20,825 nucleotides of DNA from NCBI GenBank assembly GCA_003220905.1, contig QHTS01000216.1, positions 1-20,825 on the forward strand, written 5' to 3'. The notes beneath the pieces were generated by a model, which was not told the DNA's origin, did no database searches, and worked only from the letters and a program-made list of their open reading frames with translations. Shown in pieces: positions 6,716 through 14,891 of this stretch. A program made the translations under genes and the position numbers. How positions within the stretch are numbered: position 1 is the first letter of the stretch; each line of letters begins with the position of its first letter. Source of the stretch: Gemmatimonadota bacterium (GTDB lineage: Bacteria; Gemmatimonadota; Gemmatimonadetes; Gemmatimonadales; GWC2-71-9).

Positions 6716-7468
6716 ATGGCCCTGATGCGTACGTCGAATCCAGCCCTGAATGCGAAGACCTTTGCCGATGTCCGGCGCGACCCCACCGCACCGGCGATGA
6801 CGGTCGAGGGCACGGTGAACCGGACGGCGTTCCTGTTGTTCCTCGTCGTCGTCCCTGCCGCGTGGGTGTGGGCGCAGGTCCGCACGGCGCTCGATCCGGC
6901 GGTGGCGGGCCCGTGGATCCTGGGCGGCGCGATCGGCGGCTTGCTGGTCGCCCTCGTCACGATCTTCAAGAAGGAATGGTCGCCGGTCACGGCTCCCATC
7001 TATGCCGCGCTCGAAGGCTTGGCGCTGGGCGGCCTGTCGGCGGTCCTCGAGACCAGGTATCCCGGAATCGCCATGCAGTCGGTGGGCCTCACGTTCGCGA
7101 CGCTGGCGGCGATGCTCCTGGCCTATCGCTCAGGGCTCATCAAGCCGACGGAAAAGTTCAAGCTCGGCGTCGCCGCCGCGACCGGCGCGATCGCCCTGTA
7201 TTACCTGATCGGGCTTGGCCTGTCGCTCTTCGGGATCGCGATGCCGTTCCTCCAGGGCAACAGCACGGCCAGCATCGTGGTCAGCGGGATCATCGTCGTC
7301 GTGGCGGCGCTGAACCTGATCCTCGACTTCGACTTCATCGAGTCAGGCGCGGCCGCCGGGGCGCCCAAGTACATGGAGTGGTACGGCGCCTTCGGCCTGA
7401 TGGTCACACTGATCTGGCTGTACCTCGAGATCCTCCGCCTGCTCGCCAAGTCCCGCAGCCGGCGCTAA
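6716..7468 (+). CDS. Bax inhibitor-1/YccA family membrane protein
   Basis: This 250-residue protein has a roughly 40-residue soluble N-terminus starting MALMRTSNPALNAKTF, which is typical of bacterial BI-1/YccA relatives. About seven hydrophobic segments follow: AFLLFLVVVPAAWVW, ILGGAIGGLLVALVTIF, APIYAALEGLALGGLSAV, FATLAAMLLAYRSG, AIALYYLIGLGLSLFGI, IVVSGIIVVVAALNLIL and AFGLMVTLIWLYLEIL. The charged DFDFIESG between the last two helices corresponds to the acidic pore region of the family. Characterised members are pH-sensitive calcium-leak channels or interact with the FtsH protease (E. coli YccA); which applies here is unknown. It is a single-gene unit with its own TATATT box. It converges on glpD with only 4 bp between the stop codons, leaving no room for a conventional terminator. 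Confidence 0.92.
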   Translation: MALMRTSNPALNAKTFADVRRDPTAPAMTVEGTVNRTAFLLFLVVVPAAWVWAQVRTALDPAVAGPWILGGAIGGLLVALVTIFKKEWSPVTAPIYAALEGLALGGLSAVLETRYPGIAMQSVGLTFATLAAMLLAYRSGLIKPTEKFKLGVAAATGAIALYYLIGLGLSLFGIAMPFLQGNSTASIVVSGIIVVVAALNLILDFDFIESGAAAGAPKYMEWYGAFGLMVTLIWLYLEILRLLAKSRSRR

Positions 7469-7472
7469 CCGC

Positions 7473-9101
7473 TCAGGGCTCGCCGACCGCCGCCGCTTCC
7501 TTGGCGAAGGCACGCGATCGCTCCACCAGTTCCAGGTAAGCCGCCACCTCTTCGGCACGGCGCTGAGCGTCCCACCCGAGGGGCTCCGCCAGCCAGTCCG
7601 CGACGGCGCTCGCCGCCGGGACCGCCTGGTCGCGGGTCGCGTAGAACAGATGCAGCCGCCGCACCAGCACATCCGAGAGGCGGACCGCCATCTCACGCTC
7701 CACCGCGTGCGCCACCTCGGCCCACAGCGCCGCCCGCCCGGCGACGATGGGTCGTCCCAGCGCGCGGTCCCGGTCCACCAGGTTGAGAACCGCGGCCGAT
7801 TCGCTGCCGTAGGCCTCGACGAGATGGCGGGCCGTCCGCTCCGACGCCCCCCGCTCCATGGCCGCCTTGACGAGTCCTTCCAGGTCGGCCGTCTCGCCTC
7901 CCGGGAGGGGTAGCCGGTCCGTTGGCACGCGGGGGGCTCGGGGACGGCCGTCCAACTCGCGCAGGCGGGCCGCGACTCGATCCACCAGGTCGCGGGCCAT
8001 GACACGGTAGGTGGTGAGCTTGCCCCCGGCGACCGTCAACAGACCGCTCGCGCTCGCGACCACGCGGTGCTCGCGCGAGGACGCCGACGGCGTGACGTCC
8101 CGCGGCGGTCGCAGCAGGGGTCGCAGGCCGACCCAGCTGGCGATGATGTCCGCCGGGGCGAGTCGCGCGTGTGGGAAGAACGCGTTGGCCGACCGCTGCA
8201 GGTAGACGACGTCGTCCGCCGTGGCGCGCACCTCGTCGGGTGACGTGTCCTCGTCAGTGTCCGTCGTGCCAATGTAGCTCAGATCGCCCCACGGCAGCAC
8301 GAACATCACGCGCCCGTCGATCGGCGACGTGAGCGTGACCGCCCGCGTGTGCCCGACGCGCTTGCGGGGCACCGCCACGTGCACGCCTTTGGTGGGCCGC
8401 AGCAGAGGCTCCGCCCTGGCGTCATCGAGGCGCCGCACGCGGTCGACCCACGGCCCGGTCGCGTTCACGACCACGAGCGCCCGTACCGTCGAGGCGCGGC
8501 CCGTCAGTCCGTCGCGCACCGTCGCGCCGCCCACCCGGCCGTCCGGCTTGATGAGCGCCGTGACCGCGGCGTAGCTCGCGACCAGGGCCCCCGCCTGCGC
8601 GGCGCTGCGCATGTTCGCGATCACGAGACGGGCGTCGTCGGTCTGCGCGTCGTAATACAGGGCCGCGCCCTTCAACTCCTTGTCCCGCAGCCCGGGCTCG
8701 AGACGCTGGGTGGCCTTGCGTCCCAGCCAGCGGTGCGCCCTCACGTTGTGGAACGCCGCGAGCAGATCGTACACCCACATCCCCGCGCGGAGTTTCCAGG
8801 CGGGGACCCGCGCTCCGCGGTACACCGGAAACAGGAACGGCAGGGGATGCACCAGATGCGGCGCGATGCCAAGCAGCACGCGACGCTCGCGGCTCGCCTC
8901 GAACACGAGGCGAAACTCGCCTTGCTCGAGATAGCGGATCCCGCCGTGGATGAGCCGCGATGAAAGCGATGAGGTGCCGCCCCCGAGATCGCCCTTGTCC
9001 ACCACCGCCGTGCGAAAGCCTCGGAGCGCCGCGTCGCGGGCGATCCCGGCACCCGTGATCCCGCCCCCGATGACGAGGACATCGACCGGCTCGGCCGACA
9101 T
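7473..9101 (-). CDS. glpD: Glycerol-3-phosphate dehydrogenase (aerobic, FAD-dependent)
   Basis: The 542-residue product oxidises sn-glycerol 3-phosphate to dihydroxyacetone phosphate and passes electrons to the quinone pool at the membrane. The N-terminal FAD-binding motif VIGGGITGAGIARDAALRG (about residues 10-28) is intact. It is followed by GGGTSSLSSRLIHGGIRYLE, a strong family signature around the flavin and substrate pocket. PTKGVHVAVP, LPWGDLSYIGTTDTD and GLLTVAGGKLTTYRVMA are further conserved blocks, and the C-terminal helical domain (after about residue 400) is complete. The start ATG is at 9101 on the minus strand, since MSAEPVDVLVIGGG is the natural N-terminus. In-frame codons upstream run into the divergent region and look non-coding. 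No Shine-Dalgarno is visible. glpD diverges from fadI, consistent with shared use of lipid-derived glycerol and fatty acids. Confidence 0.94.
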   Translation of the reverse strand: MSAEPVDVLVIGGGITGAGIARDAALRGFRTAVVDKGDLGGGTSSLSSRLIHGGIRYLEQGEFRLVFEASRERRVLLGIAPHLVHPLPFLFPVYRGARVPAWKLRAGMWVYDLLAAFHNVRAHRWLGRKATQRLEPGLRDKELKGAALYYDAQTDDARLVIANMRSAAQAGALVASYAAVTALIKPDGRVGGATVRDGLTGRASTVRALVVVNATGPWVDRVRRLDDARAEPLLRPTKGVHVAVPRKRVGHTRAVTLTSPIDGRVMFVLPWGDLSYIGTTDTDEDTSPDEVRATADDVVYLQRSANAFFPHARLAPADIIASWVGLRPLLRPPRDVTPSASSREHRVVASASGLLTVAGGKLTTYRVMARDLVDRVAARLRELDGRPRAPRVPTDRLPLPGGETADLEGLVKAAMERGASERTARHLVEAYGSESAAVLNLVDRDRALGRPIVAGRAALWAEVAHAVEREMAVRLSDVLVRRLHLFYATRDQAVPAASAVADWLAEPLGWDAQRRAEEVAAYLELVERSRAFAKEAAAVGEP

Positions 9102-9130
9102 CGATGCGAGTGCGACGGCGCGCGTGCGAT

Positions 9131-9148
9131 GCGAAAAGGGTATTTCGC
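9131..9148. promoter_or_regulatory. Perfect short inverted repeat upstream of glpD (possible operator)
   Basis: GCGAAA (9131-9136) and TTTCGC (9143-9148) are perfect complements around AGGGTA. They lie 30 bp from the glpD start in the glpD/fadI divergent region. The size suits a repressor dimer site, but 6-bp arms can arise by chance. Confidence 0.3.
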
Positions 9149-9204
9149 TCGTCGACGTTCTCCAGCTTGGCCCGGCAGCGGGCTCGGGGTAGGTTTCGGG
9201 ACTG

Positions 9205-9252
9205 CACCCCCGTTCCCCCTCTCCCGCGTTGCGGAGAGGGGAACCGGGGGTG
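9205..9252. repeat. Long imperfect hairpin between glpD and fadI
   Basis: The left arm 9205-9224 (CACCCCCG, TT, C run, TCTCC) pairs with the right arm 9233-9252 (GGAGAGGGG, AA, CCGGGGGTG) across an 8-nt loop, with one bulge on each side. There is no T-tract on either strand and it sits upstream of the gene starts, so it is more likely a palindromic repeat or leader RNA structure than a terminator. Confidence 0.6.
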
Positions 9253-9264
9253 AGGCCCAACGCC

Positions 9265-9270
9265 GAGGAG
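9265..9270 (+). promoter_or_regulatory. Shine-Dalgarno site fixing the fadI start
   Basis: GAGGAG ends 6 nt before the ATG at 9277. It favours that ATG over the TTG at 9229, which lies in the hairpin loop. Confidence 0.65.
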
Positions 9271-9276
9271 AATGTA

Positions 9277-10548
9277 ATGCCGGTTGCCAACGGACGTCGC
9301 GTGGCGGTGATCGCCGGTTGCCGTACGCCGTTCTGCAAGTCGGGGACGGTGCTGAAGGACGCCCGGGCCGTGGACCTTGCCCGGTTCGTGGCGCGCGAGC
9401 TGCTCGAGCGCACGAACCTGGACGGCGCCGACGTGAATGCCGTGATCTTCGGGCAGGTGGTCCCGTCGGCGCTCGTCCCGAACGTCGCTCGCGAGGTGAG
9501 CCTCCTGCCCCAGTTCCCCAAGGAAATCCCCGCCTACTCCCTGAACCGCGCCTGCGCGTCCTCCGGACAAGCCGTGGCCAATGCGTACGATGAGATCGTG
9601 CTCGGCGATGCCGAGGTCGTGCTCGCGGGCGGGGTGGAGTCGCTCTCCGACATCCCGATCCTCGCCTCGCGCCGCCTCGCCGACATCCTGGTGGAGGCGA
9701 GCAAGGCCAAGTCCTTCGGCGCGCGGCTCCGCACGCTCAGTCGGATCCGGCCGCGGGACCTCGTTCCCGTCTCACCCGCCATCGCCGAGCCGTCGACCGG
9801 CGAGACGATGGGCCAGTCGGCGGAGAAGATGGCCAAGGAGAACCACATCTCGCGCGCCGCACAGGATCGCTGGGCGCTCCGCAGTCACGAGCTCGCGGCC
9901 CGGGGGACCGACGACGGTCGGATCCCGGCGGAGATCGTCCCGTGGTTCCCGCCCCCCGTGGGAGGGCGCACAGGCGACGCCGTGGTTACCCAGGACAACG
10001 GGATCCGCCGGGACACGTCACTCGAGCAGATGGCCAAGCTCAAACCGGTCTTCGACCGCCGCTACGGCAGCGTCACCGCCGCCAACTCCTCGCCGCTCAC
10101 CGACGGGGCGTCCGCGGTTCTGCTCATGCGTGACTCGGCGGCGCGCGCGCTCGGCTACACGCCGCTCGCCTACGTCCGCGCGTACGCGGTCGCGGCGGTG
10201 GATCCCGGGTGGCAGCTCCTCCAGGCGCCCATCTTCGCCGTCCCCAAGGCGCTCGAGCGCGCGGGAATCGAGTGGAAGGACCTCGGGGTGATCGAGGTCC
10301 ACGAGGCGTTCGCCGCGCAGGTGCTCTCGAACCTCCAGGGATGGGCGGCGCTGGGCTGGGAGATCAACGAGGACATCATCAACGTGATGGGCGGCTCCAT
10401 CGCCATCGGCCATCCGTTCGGCGCGACCGGCACGCGGCTCGTCACCACGCTCGCGAGCGAAATGGCCCGCCGGGACGTGCAATTCGGCCTCCTGTCGATT
10501 TGCGCGCAGGGGGGAATGGGTCTCGCCATGGTGCTGGAGCGCCGCTGA
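9277..10548 (+). CDS. fadI: Acetyl-CoA C-acyltransferase (3-ketoacyl-CoA thiolase)
   Basis: This 423-residue thiolase cleaves 3-ketoacyl-CoA with CoA to acetyl-CoA and a shortened acyl-CoA, the last step of beta-oxidation. All catalytic elements are present: nucleophile Cys93 in NRACASSGQA, His342 in VHEAFAAQ, His379 in IGHPFGATGTR, and the acid/base Cys409 in SICAQGGMG. The length and the long insertion ILVEASKAKSFGARLRTLSR (about 145-165) fit the FadI/trifunctional-beta type rather than the shorter FadA or acetoacetyl-CoA thiolases. Its TGA overlaps the fadJ ATG in TGATG, so the two subunits are translationally coupled, as expected for a heteromeric beta-oxidation complex. The promoter should lie in the 175-bp region shared with glpD. 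Confidence 0.93.
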   Translation: MPVANGRRVAVIAGCRTPFCKSGTVLKDARAVDLARFVARELLERTNLDGADVNAVIFGQVVPSALVPNVAREVSLLPQFPKEIPAYSLNRACASSGQAVANAYDEIVLGDAEVVLAGGVESLSDIPILASRRLADILVEASKAKSFGARLRTLSRIRPRDLVPVSPAIAEPSTGETMGQSAEKMAKENHISRAAQDRWALRSHELAARGTDDGRIPAEIVPWFPPPVGGRTGDAVVTQDNGIRRDTSLEQMAKLKPVFDRRYGSVTAANSSPLTDGASAVLLMRDSAARALGYTPLAYVRAYAVAAVDPGWQLLQAPIFAVPKALERAGIEWKDLGVIEVHEAFAAQVLSNLQGWAALGWEINEDIINVMGGSIAIGHPFGATGTRLVTTLASEMARRDVQFGLLSICAQGGMGLAMVLERR

Positions 10549-12686
10549 TGGCCCCGGGGGCGGCCCTCACCTGGGAGCTCGCCGACGGCGTCGCCGTCGT
10601 CACCTTCGACCTGAAGGGTGAGCCCGTCAACAAGATCTCGGCTGCGGTGAAGCAGGACCTGCTCGCGACGTTTGAAGCGCTGGCGCACGACACCGCCGTG
10701 CGGGCCGTCGCCTTCTTCTCGGGAAAGCCCGAAAACTTCATCGCGGGGGCCGACATCGAGGAGTTCGTCCGGCTCACCACCGCCGCGGAAGCCGAGCGGC
10801 TCTCGGCCGAGGGGCAGGAAATGCTGGGGCGCGTGGCCCGCTTCCCCAAGCCGATCGCGGTCGGGATCCACGGTGCGTGCCTCGGCGGCGGGCTCGAGTT
10901 CGCGCTCGCCTGCGGGTACCGCGTCGCCTCCGATCACCCCCGGACCCAGCTCGGCCTCCCGGAGGTGCAGCTCGGCATTCTCCCGGGGGCGGGCGGCTGC
11001 CAGCGGCTCCCGCGGTTGATCGGCGCCCGCGCGGCGCTCGACATCATCCTCGCGGGCAAGGTCGAGAACGCCCGGAAGGCGTTCCGTCTGGGCATCGTGG
11101 ACGAGCTGGTGCATCCCGCCATCCTCAAAGACGTCACCATCGCTGCAGCGCAGCGCATGGCGGGCGGCTGGCGCCCGCGGCGCAAGCGGCCGGGCGGGTT
11201 CCGGGGGTGGCTGCTCGACGGCAACCCGCTGGGCCGGCGGCTGGTCTTCCGGGCGGCCCGGAAGCAAGTCCTCGCGCAGACACGCGGCAACTACCCGGCA
11301 CCGCTCGCCGCGCTGGAGGCGGTCGAGCACGGGCTCACGCACCGCATGGCGGAGGGGCTGAAGCGCGAGGCGCAGCTCTTTGGCCAACTCGCCGTCACCG
11401 ACGTCTCGCGCAAGCTGGTGCAGATCTTCTTCGCCACTACCGCCCTCAAGAAGGACTTCGGAATCGCCAATCCACCGCCTCCCGCCGTCGTGAGCCGCCT
11501 CGGGGTCGTGGGCGCGGGGTTCATGGGGTCGGGCATTGCGGGCACCGCGATCGCTCAAGCGGGTGTGGACGTGCGTATGAAGGACGCCGATCTACCGCGG
11601 GTTGCGAAGGGGCTGGCCGCCGCGCGCGAGATCCTCGACGACCGGCTCACGCGACGGCGCATCACGCCCCACGAGCACGCCCGACTCGTCGCGCTGCTGT
11701 CGGGGAGCGATCACTACACCGGGTTCGGCCGCGCCGAGCTCGTGATCGAGGCGGTGTTCGAGGATCTCCAGGTGAAGCAGCAGGTGCTGCGCGAGGTCGA
11801 AACGGCGACGGCGCGAGACGCAGTGTTCGCCTCCAACACGTCGACCATCCCGATACACCGCATCGCCGAGGCCGCGAGCCGGCCGGAGCAGGTGATCGGG
11901 ATGCACTTCTTCTCCCCGGTCGCCCGGATGCCGCTGCTCGAGGTGATTCCGTCGGCGCGCACCGCGGCGCCGGTGGTCAGCACCGCCGTCGGGTTCGGCC
12001 GCCGCATGGGCAAGACCGCCATCGTCGTGAAGGACAGCCCCGGATTCTGGATCAATCGGATTCTCACGCCCTATATGAACGAAGCGGGCTATCTGCTGGT
12101 CGAGGGCGTGGCCATCGAAGAGATCGACCGGCTCATGGTCGAGTTCGGATTCCCCGTCGGGCCGATCACGTTAATGGACGAGGTGGGGATGGACGTCGGG
12201 GCGAAGGTGGTCGGAGTGATGTACGAGGCGTTCGGCGAGCGGTTCGCGCCGGTCCCCGCGTTCGCAGGCATGGTCAAGAGCGGCCGGCTGGGCCGCAAGG
12301 CGGGGAAGGGCTTCTACAAGTACGCCGGCGGCAAGAAGGGGAGCGTCGATCCCGCCGTGTACGAGGTGATCGGCGCCCATCCCAATGGGGGCCCCAGGCC
12401 GGCGGAGATCATCCAGCGGCTCGTCCTCGTCATGCTGAATGAAGCGGCGCGCGGGGTGGGGGAGGGGATCGTGCGCACGCCCCGTGACGGCGACATCGGT
12501 GCCATCTTCGGCTTCGGGTTCCCACCGTTCCGCGGCGGCCCGCTGCGGCACGCCGACGACCTGGGCGCCGCGCGCATCGTGGGTGAGCTCGAGCGGCTGG
12601 CCGAGCGCTACGGCGCCCGCTTCGCGCCGTCCGATGTGCTGCGCGACCAGGCGCACCGCAATGCGAAGTTCTACCCTAACGCCTGA
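10548..12686 (+). CDS. fadJ: Fatty acid oxidation complex alpha subunit (enoyl-CoA hydratase / 3-hydroxyacyl-CoA dehydrogenase)
   Basis: This 712-residue bifunctional enzyme does the hydration and NAD-dependent oxidation steps of beta-oxidation. The N-terminal crotonase domain has the oxyanion segment NFIAGADIEEF and the two catalytic glutamates Glu117 (GGGLEFALAC) and Glu139 (LPEVQLGILPG). The dehydrogenase domain begins with the NAD motif GAGFMGSG (322-329), has catalytic His453 in GMHFFSPVARMPLLEVI, and ends with the paired C-terminal 3HCDH domains (SPGFWINRIL onward; FGFPPFRGGP near the end). The length matches E. coli FadJ. An Arg-rich linker RPRRKRPGGFRGWL after the crotonase core is typical of this group. 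A GGAG sits 8 nt before the ATG. The proline dehydrogenase gene follows after 20 bp. Confidence 0.95.
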   Translation: MAPGAALTWELADGVAVVTFDLKGEPVNKISAAVKQDLLATFEALAHDTAVRAVAFFSGKPENFIAGADIEEFVRLTTAAEAERLSAEGQEMLGRVARFPKPIAVGIHGACLGGGLEFALACGYRVASDHPRTQLGLPEVQLGILPGAGGCQRLPRLIGARAALDIILAGKVENARKAFRLGIVDELVHPAILKDVTIAAAQRMAGGWRPRRKRPGGFRGWLLDGNPLGRRLVFRAARKQVLAQTRGNYPAPLAALEAVEHGLTHRMAEGLKREAQLFGQLAVTDVSRKLVQIFFATTALKKDFGIANPPPPAVVSRLGVVGAGFMGSGIAGTAIAQAGVDVRMKDADLPRVAKGLAAAREILDDRLTRRRITPHEHARLVALLSGSDHYTGFGRAELVIEAVFEDLQVKQQVLREVETATARDAVFASNTSTIPIHRIAEAASRPEQVIGMHFFSPVARMPLLEVIPSARTAAPVVSTAVGFGRRMGKTAIVVKDSPGFWINRILTPYMNEAGYLLVEGVAIEEIDRLMVEFGFPVGPITLMDEVGMDVGAKVVGVMYEAFGERFAPVPAFAGMVKSGRLGRKAGKGFYKYAGGKKGSVDPAVYEVIGAHPNGGPRPAEIIQRLVLVMLNEAARGVGEGIVRTPRDGDIGAIFGFGFPPFRGGPLRHADDLGAARIVGELERLAERYGARFAPSDVLRDQAHRNAKFYPNA

Positions 12687-12706
12687 CCCCCAGCACCGGC
12701 CACCTG

Positions 12707-13639
12707 ATGTTACGCGCCGGCCTCCTGTGGCTCAGCGAACAATCCCGGGTCTTCCGGTTCATCCGCGGGAACGGGTTGGCCCGCCGCTTCGCCGCGCGCT
12801 TCGTCGCGGGAGAGACGGTCGAGTCGGGAGTCGCCGCCCTGACGGACCTGAACGCGGCCGGACTCACCGCGAGCCTCGACCTGCTGGGCGAATCGGTGCA
12901 CAACGCCGCCGAGGCGCAGGCCGCCCGAGACACCTATCTCGAAACGCTCGACCGGATCAGGGCCGTCGGGGCCGCTGCCAACGTCTCGGTGAAGCTCACC
13001 CAGATGGGCCTCGACATCGACGAGGCGCTGTGCGTCGAGAACATGCGCGCCATCATCGCCCGGGCGAAGGCGCACGGCTCCTTCGTGCGGATCGACATGG
13101 AGCAATCCGACTACACCGAGCGCACGCTGCAGCTCTTCAAACGCACGTTCTATCCGGAGTTGGGGAACGCGGTCGGCGTGGTGCTGCAGTCGTACCTGCG
13201 GCGCACGGAGCAGGATGTGGAGCAAATGATCGCGCTCGGCGCTCGTGTGCGGTTATGTAAGGGGGCGTATCAGGAGCCGGACACGGTCGCCTTTCCCGAC
13301 AAGCGCGATGTGGATGCGACCTACGCGCGCTGCCTGGAGCGGCTCATGCTCAAGGGCAACTACCCCGGCATCGCGACGCACGACGCGCGCCTCATCGAGC
13401 ACGCCAAGGCGTTCGCGCGCGACAAGGGCATCCAGCCGCCGCGCTTCGAATTCCAGATGTTGTACGGGGTGCGGCGCGACCTGCAGCTCGGGCTGCGGCG
13501 GCAGGGATACAACGTGCGCGTGTACGTCCCGTTCGGCACCCAGTGGTATCCCTATCTCATGCGCCGGCTCGCCGAGCGTCCGGCGAACGTGGCGTTCCTC
13601 GTCGGCAATATGCTGCGGGAGTCCCTACGGCGGAGCTGA
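12707..13639 (+). CDS. Proline dehydrogenase, monofunctional
   Basis: This 310-residue FAD enzyme oxidises proline to delta-1-pyrroline-5-carboxylate and feeds electrons to the respiratory chain. It is a single-domain ProDH barrel, not the long PutA fusion. Characteristic pieces are LDLLGESV near residue 60, VSVKLTQMGLDID, VRIDMEQSDYTE, VRLCKGAYQEP with Lys185, and the C-terminal YVPFGTQWYPYLMRRLAERPAN (FGTQ from residue 276), which carries conserved flavin and substrate contacts. The partner P5C dehydrogenase is not in the window. It sits 20 bp after fadJ, so it is probably in the same transcript. A GGCCACCTG leader before the ATG is a weak ribosome site. Confidence 0.93.
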   Translation: MLRAGLLWLSEQSRVFRFIRGNGLARRFAARFVAGETVESGVAALTDLNAAGLTASLDLLGESVHNAAEAQAARDTYLETLDRIRAVGAAANVSVKLTQMGLDIDEALCVENMRAIIARAKAHGSFVRIDMEQSDYTERTLQLFKRTFYPELGNAVGVVLQSYLRRTEQDVEQMIALGARVRLCKGAYQEPDTVAFPDKRDVDATYARCLERLMLKGNYPGIATHDARLIEHAKAFARDKGIQPPRFEFQMLYGVRRDLQLGLRRQGYNVRVYVPFGTQWYPYLMRRLAERPANVAFLVGNMLRESLRRS

Positions 13640-13668
13640 CGGACGGTACCCTGGGGGGCTATCAGCGT

Positions 13669-13968
13669 GTGCACGAGCGCGCCCCCGCGTTCTCCGGGAG
13701 CGACGGCCAGTCCTACTCTGTGGGGACATACGTGGATGACGCCCCGGATCCCCAGGGCCGCTACGGTGCGGCGCTGCTGTTCGTGCGCTGGTCCGATGCG
13801 GGAGATCGTCCGGTCGGCCATCTGGAGACAGAGTACCTGTTCCAGGGCGCGACGCCGGCCGACGCGCTCACCCCGCTGCTCGCCTTGACCCTGCAGGACG
13901 TGAAGCGGCACCTCGATGACTGTATCGAAAAACAGGGACGGGGGATGGGGGAAGGGGGACCGGGGTGA
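13669..13968 (+). CDS. Small uncharacterised protein between proline dehydrogenase and rsgA
   Basis: I do not recognise a characterised family. From the GTG at 13669 the protein is 99 residues: HERAPAFSGSDGQSYSVGTYVDDAPDPQGRYGAALLF and so on, a central RWSDAGDRPVGHLETEYLFQGATPADALTPLLALTLQDVKRHLDDCI, and a Gly-rich tail. It looks like a small soluble alpha/beta domain ending in a helix, with no signal peptide or membrane segment. The start is uncertain. GGYQRV just upstream also looks protein-like; a CTG at 13651, or a GTG at 13543 inside the proline dehydrogenase gene, are alternatives. A G-run at 13653-13658 could serve the GTG at 13669. The stop overlaps the rsgA start as GTGA, so it is co-translated with rsgA. 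Confidence 0.6.
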   Translation: MHERAPAFSGSDGQSYSVGTYVDDAPDPQGRYGAALLFVRWSDAGDRPVGHLETEYLFQGATPADALTPLLALTLQDVKRHLDDCIEKQGRGMGEGGPG

Positions 13969-14891
13969 CCACCGGCGTCGTGCTGGCGCGCATCGGATCC
14001 ACCTACCGCGTGCACACGGGTGCGGTGGAGGTCACGGCGGTGCTGCGCGGCAAGCTCAAGCACCGTGACGACGACCGCGTAGTGGCGGGAGATGTGGTGG
14101 AGCTTGAGCTGCACGCCGACGGGCGCGCCACCATCTCCGCCGTGCGGCCGCGCCGGAGCGTGCTCGCGCGCCGCGCCGCCGGTGAGCGGAGCCCCCGGGC
14201 GCAGCCCATCGCCGCCAACGTCGACCAGGTCGTGGTCGTCGCGTCGGCTCGGAGTCCGGAGCCGAGCCCCCGCATGCTCGATCGATTCCTCGTGATCGCG
14301 GCGGCGAACCGCATCCCCGCCGTGCTCGTCCTCAACAAGATCGACCTCGACCGGAGCGCGCGCGACGCCCTGCAGCGGCGGTACGGGCCGGCGGGCTACC
14401 ACGTGCTCGGGACCTCCGTGACGCAGGCGGAGGGCCTGGTGGCGCTGCGTGATCTCTTGCGCGGGCGGGAGTCGGTGCTCGCCGGTCAATCGGGCGTCGG
14501 CAAATCCAGCCTCCTGAACGCGCTCGACCCGGGCTTGAACCTCCGCATCGGCGAGATCAGCGAGAAGTGGGATACGGGGAAGCACACGACCCGCGCCGCC
14601 CTCGTCGTGCCCGTCGCCACGGGGGGCTATGTCGTGGACACGCCGGGGTTGCGCGAGGTGGGCACGTGGGGGATCGATCCCGAGCGCCTGGCGGTCTACT
14701 TCGCCGAGTTCCAGCCCTTCCTCGACCAGTGCCGCTTCGACAACTGCCGGCATCTCGCCGAGCCGGGCTGCGCGGTGCGTCAGGCGGCGGAGCGAGGCGC
14801 GTTCGACCCCGATCGTCTCGTGTCCTACCAGCGCATCTACGAGGAAGTCAGCGTGCCTTCCTGGTCCAGCGATCGGCGTCGCGGGAGGTGA
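13965..14891 (+). CDS. rsgA: Ribosome small subunit-dependent GTPase A
   Basis: This 308-residue protein is a circularly permuted GTPase that tests late 30S ribosomal subunit maturation. An N-terminal OB-fold (about 1-70) comes first. The GTPase motifs follow in permuted order: NKID (124-127, G4), GQSGVGKSS (174-182, G1/P-loop), a switch with GKHTTR (205-210), and DTPG (225-228, G3). The C-terminal zinc site is Cys256, Cys261, His263 and Cys269. All parts are intact. The GTG start at 13965 overlaps the upstream stop as GTGA. A purine-rich run ahead of it (GGGGGAAGGGGGACC) could bind the ribosome. The last 44 bp overlap the end of the convergent MazG-like gene. Confidence 0.94.
   Translation: MTTGVVLARIGSTYRVHTGAVEVTAVLRGKLKHRDDDRVVAGDVVELELHADGRATISAVRPRRSVLARRAAGERSPRAQPIAANVDQVVVVASARSPEPSPRMLDRFLVIAAANRIPAVLVLNKIDLDRSARDALQRRYGPAGYHVLGTSVTQAEGLVALRDLLRGRESVLAGQSGVGKSSLLNALDPGLNLRIGEISEKWDTGKHTTRAALVVPVATGGYVVDTPGLREVGTWGIDPERLAVYFAEFQPFLDQCRFDNCRHLAEPGCAVRQAAERGAFDPDRLVSYQRIYEEVSVPSWSSDRRRGR

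Noticed and set aside
9205..9252. Hairpin before fadI as a transcription terminator
   Set aside because: It lies upstream of both divergent gene starts, with no T-run on either strand.
8422..9570. 382-codon minus-strand frame overlapping glpD
   Set aside because: The glpD frame shows intact FAD and substrate motifs; this one is low-complexity Arg/Ala/Gly sequence.
10877..12442. 521-codon + strand frame inside fadJ
   Set aside because: It is Arg/Gly/Ala-rich shadow; fadJ has all catalytic residues in the other frame.
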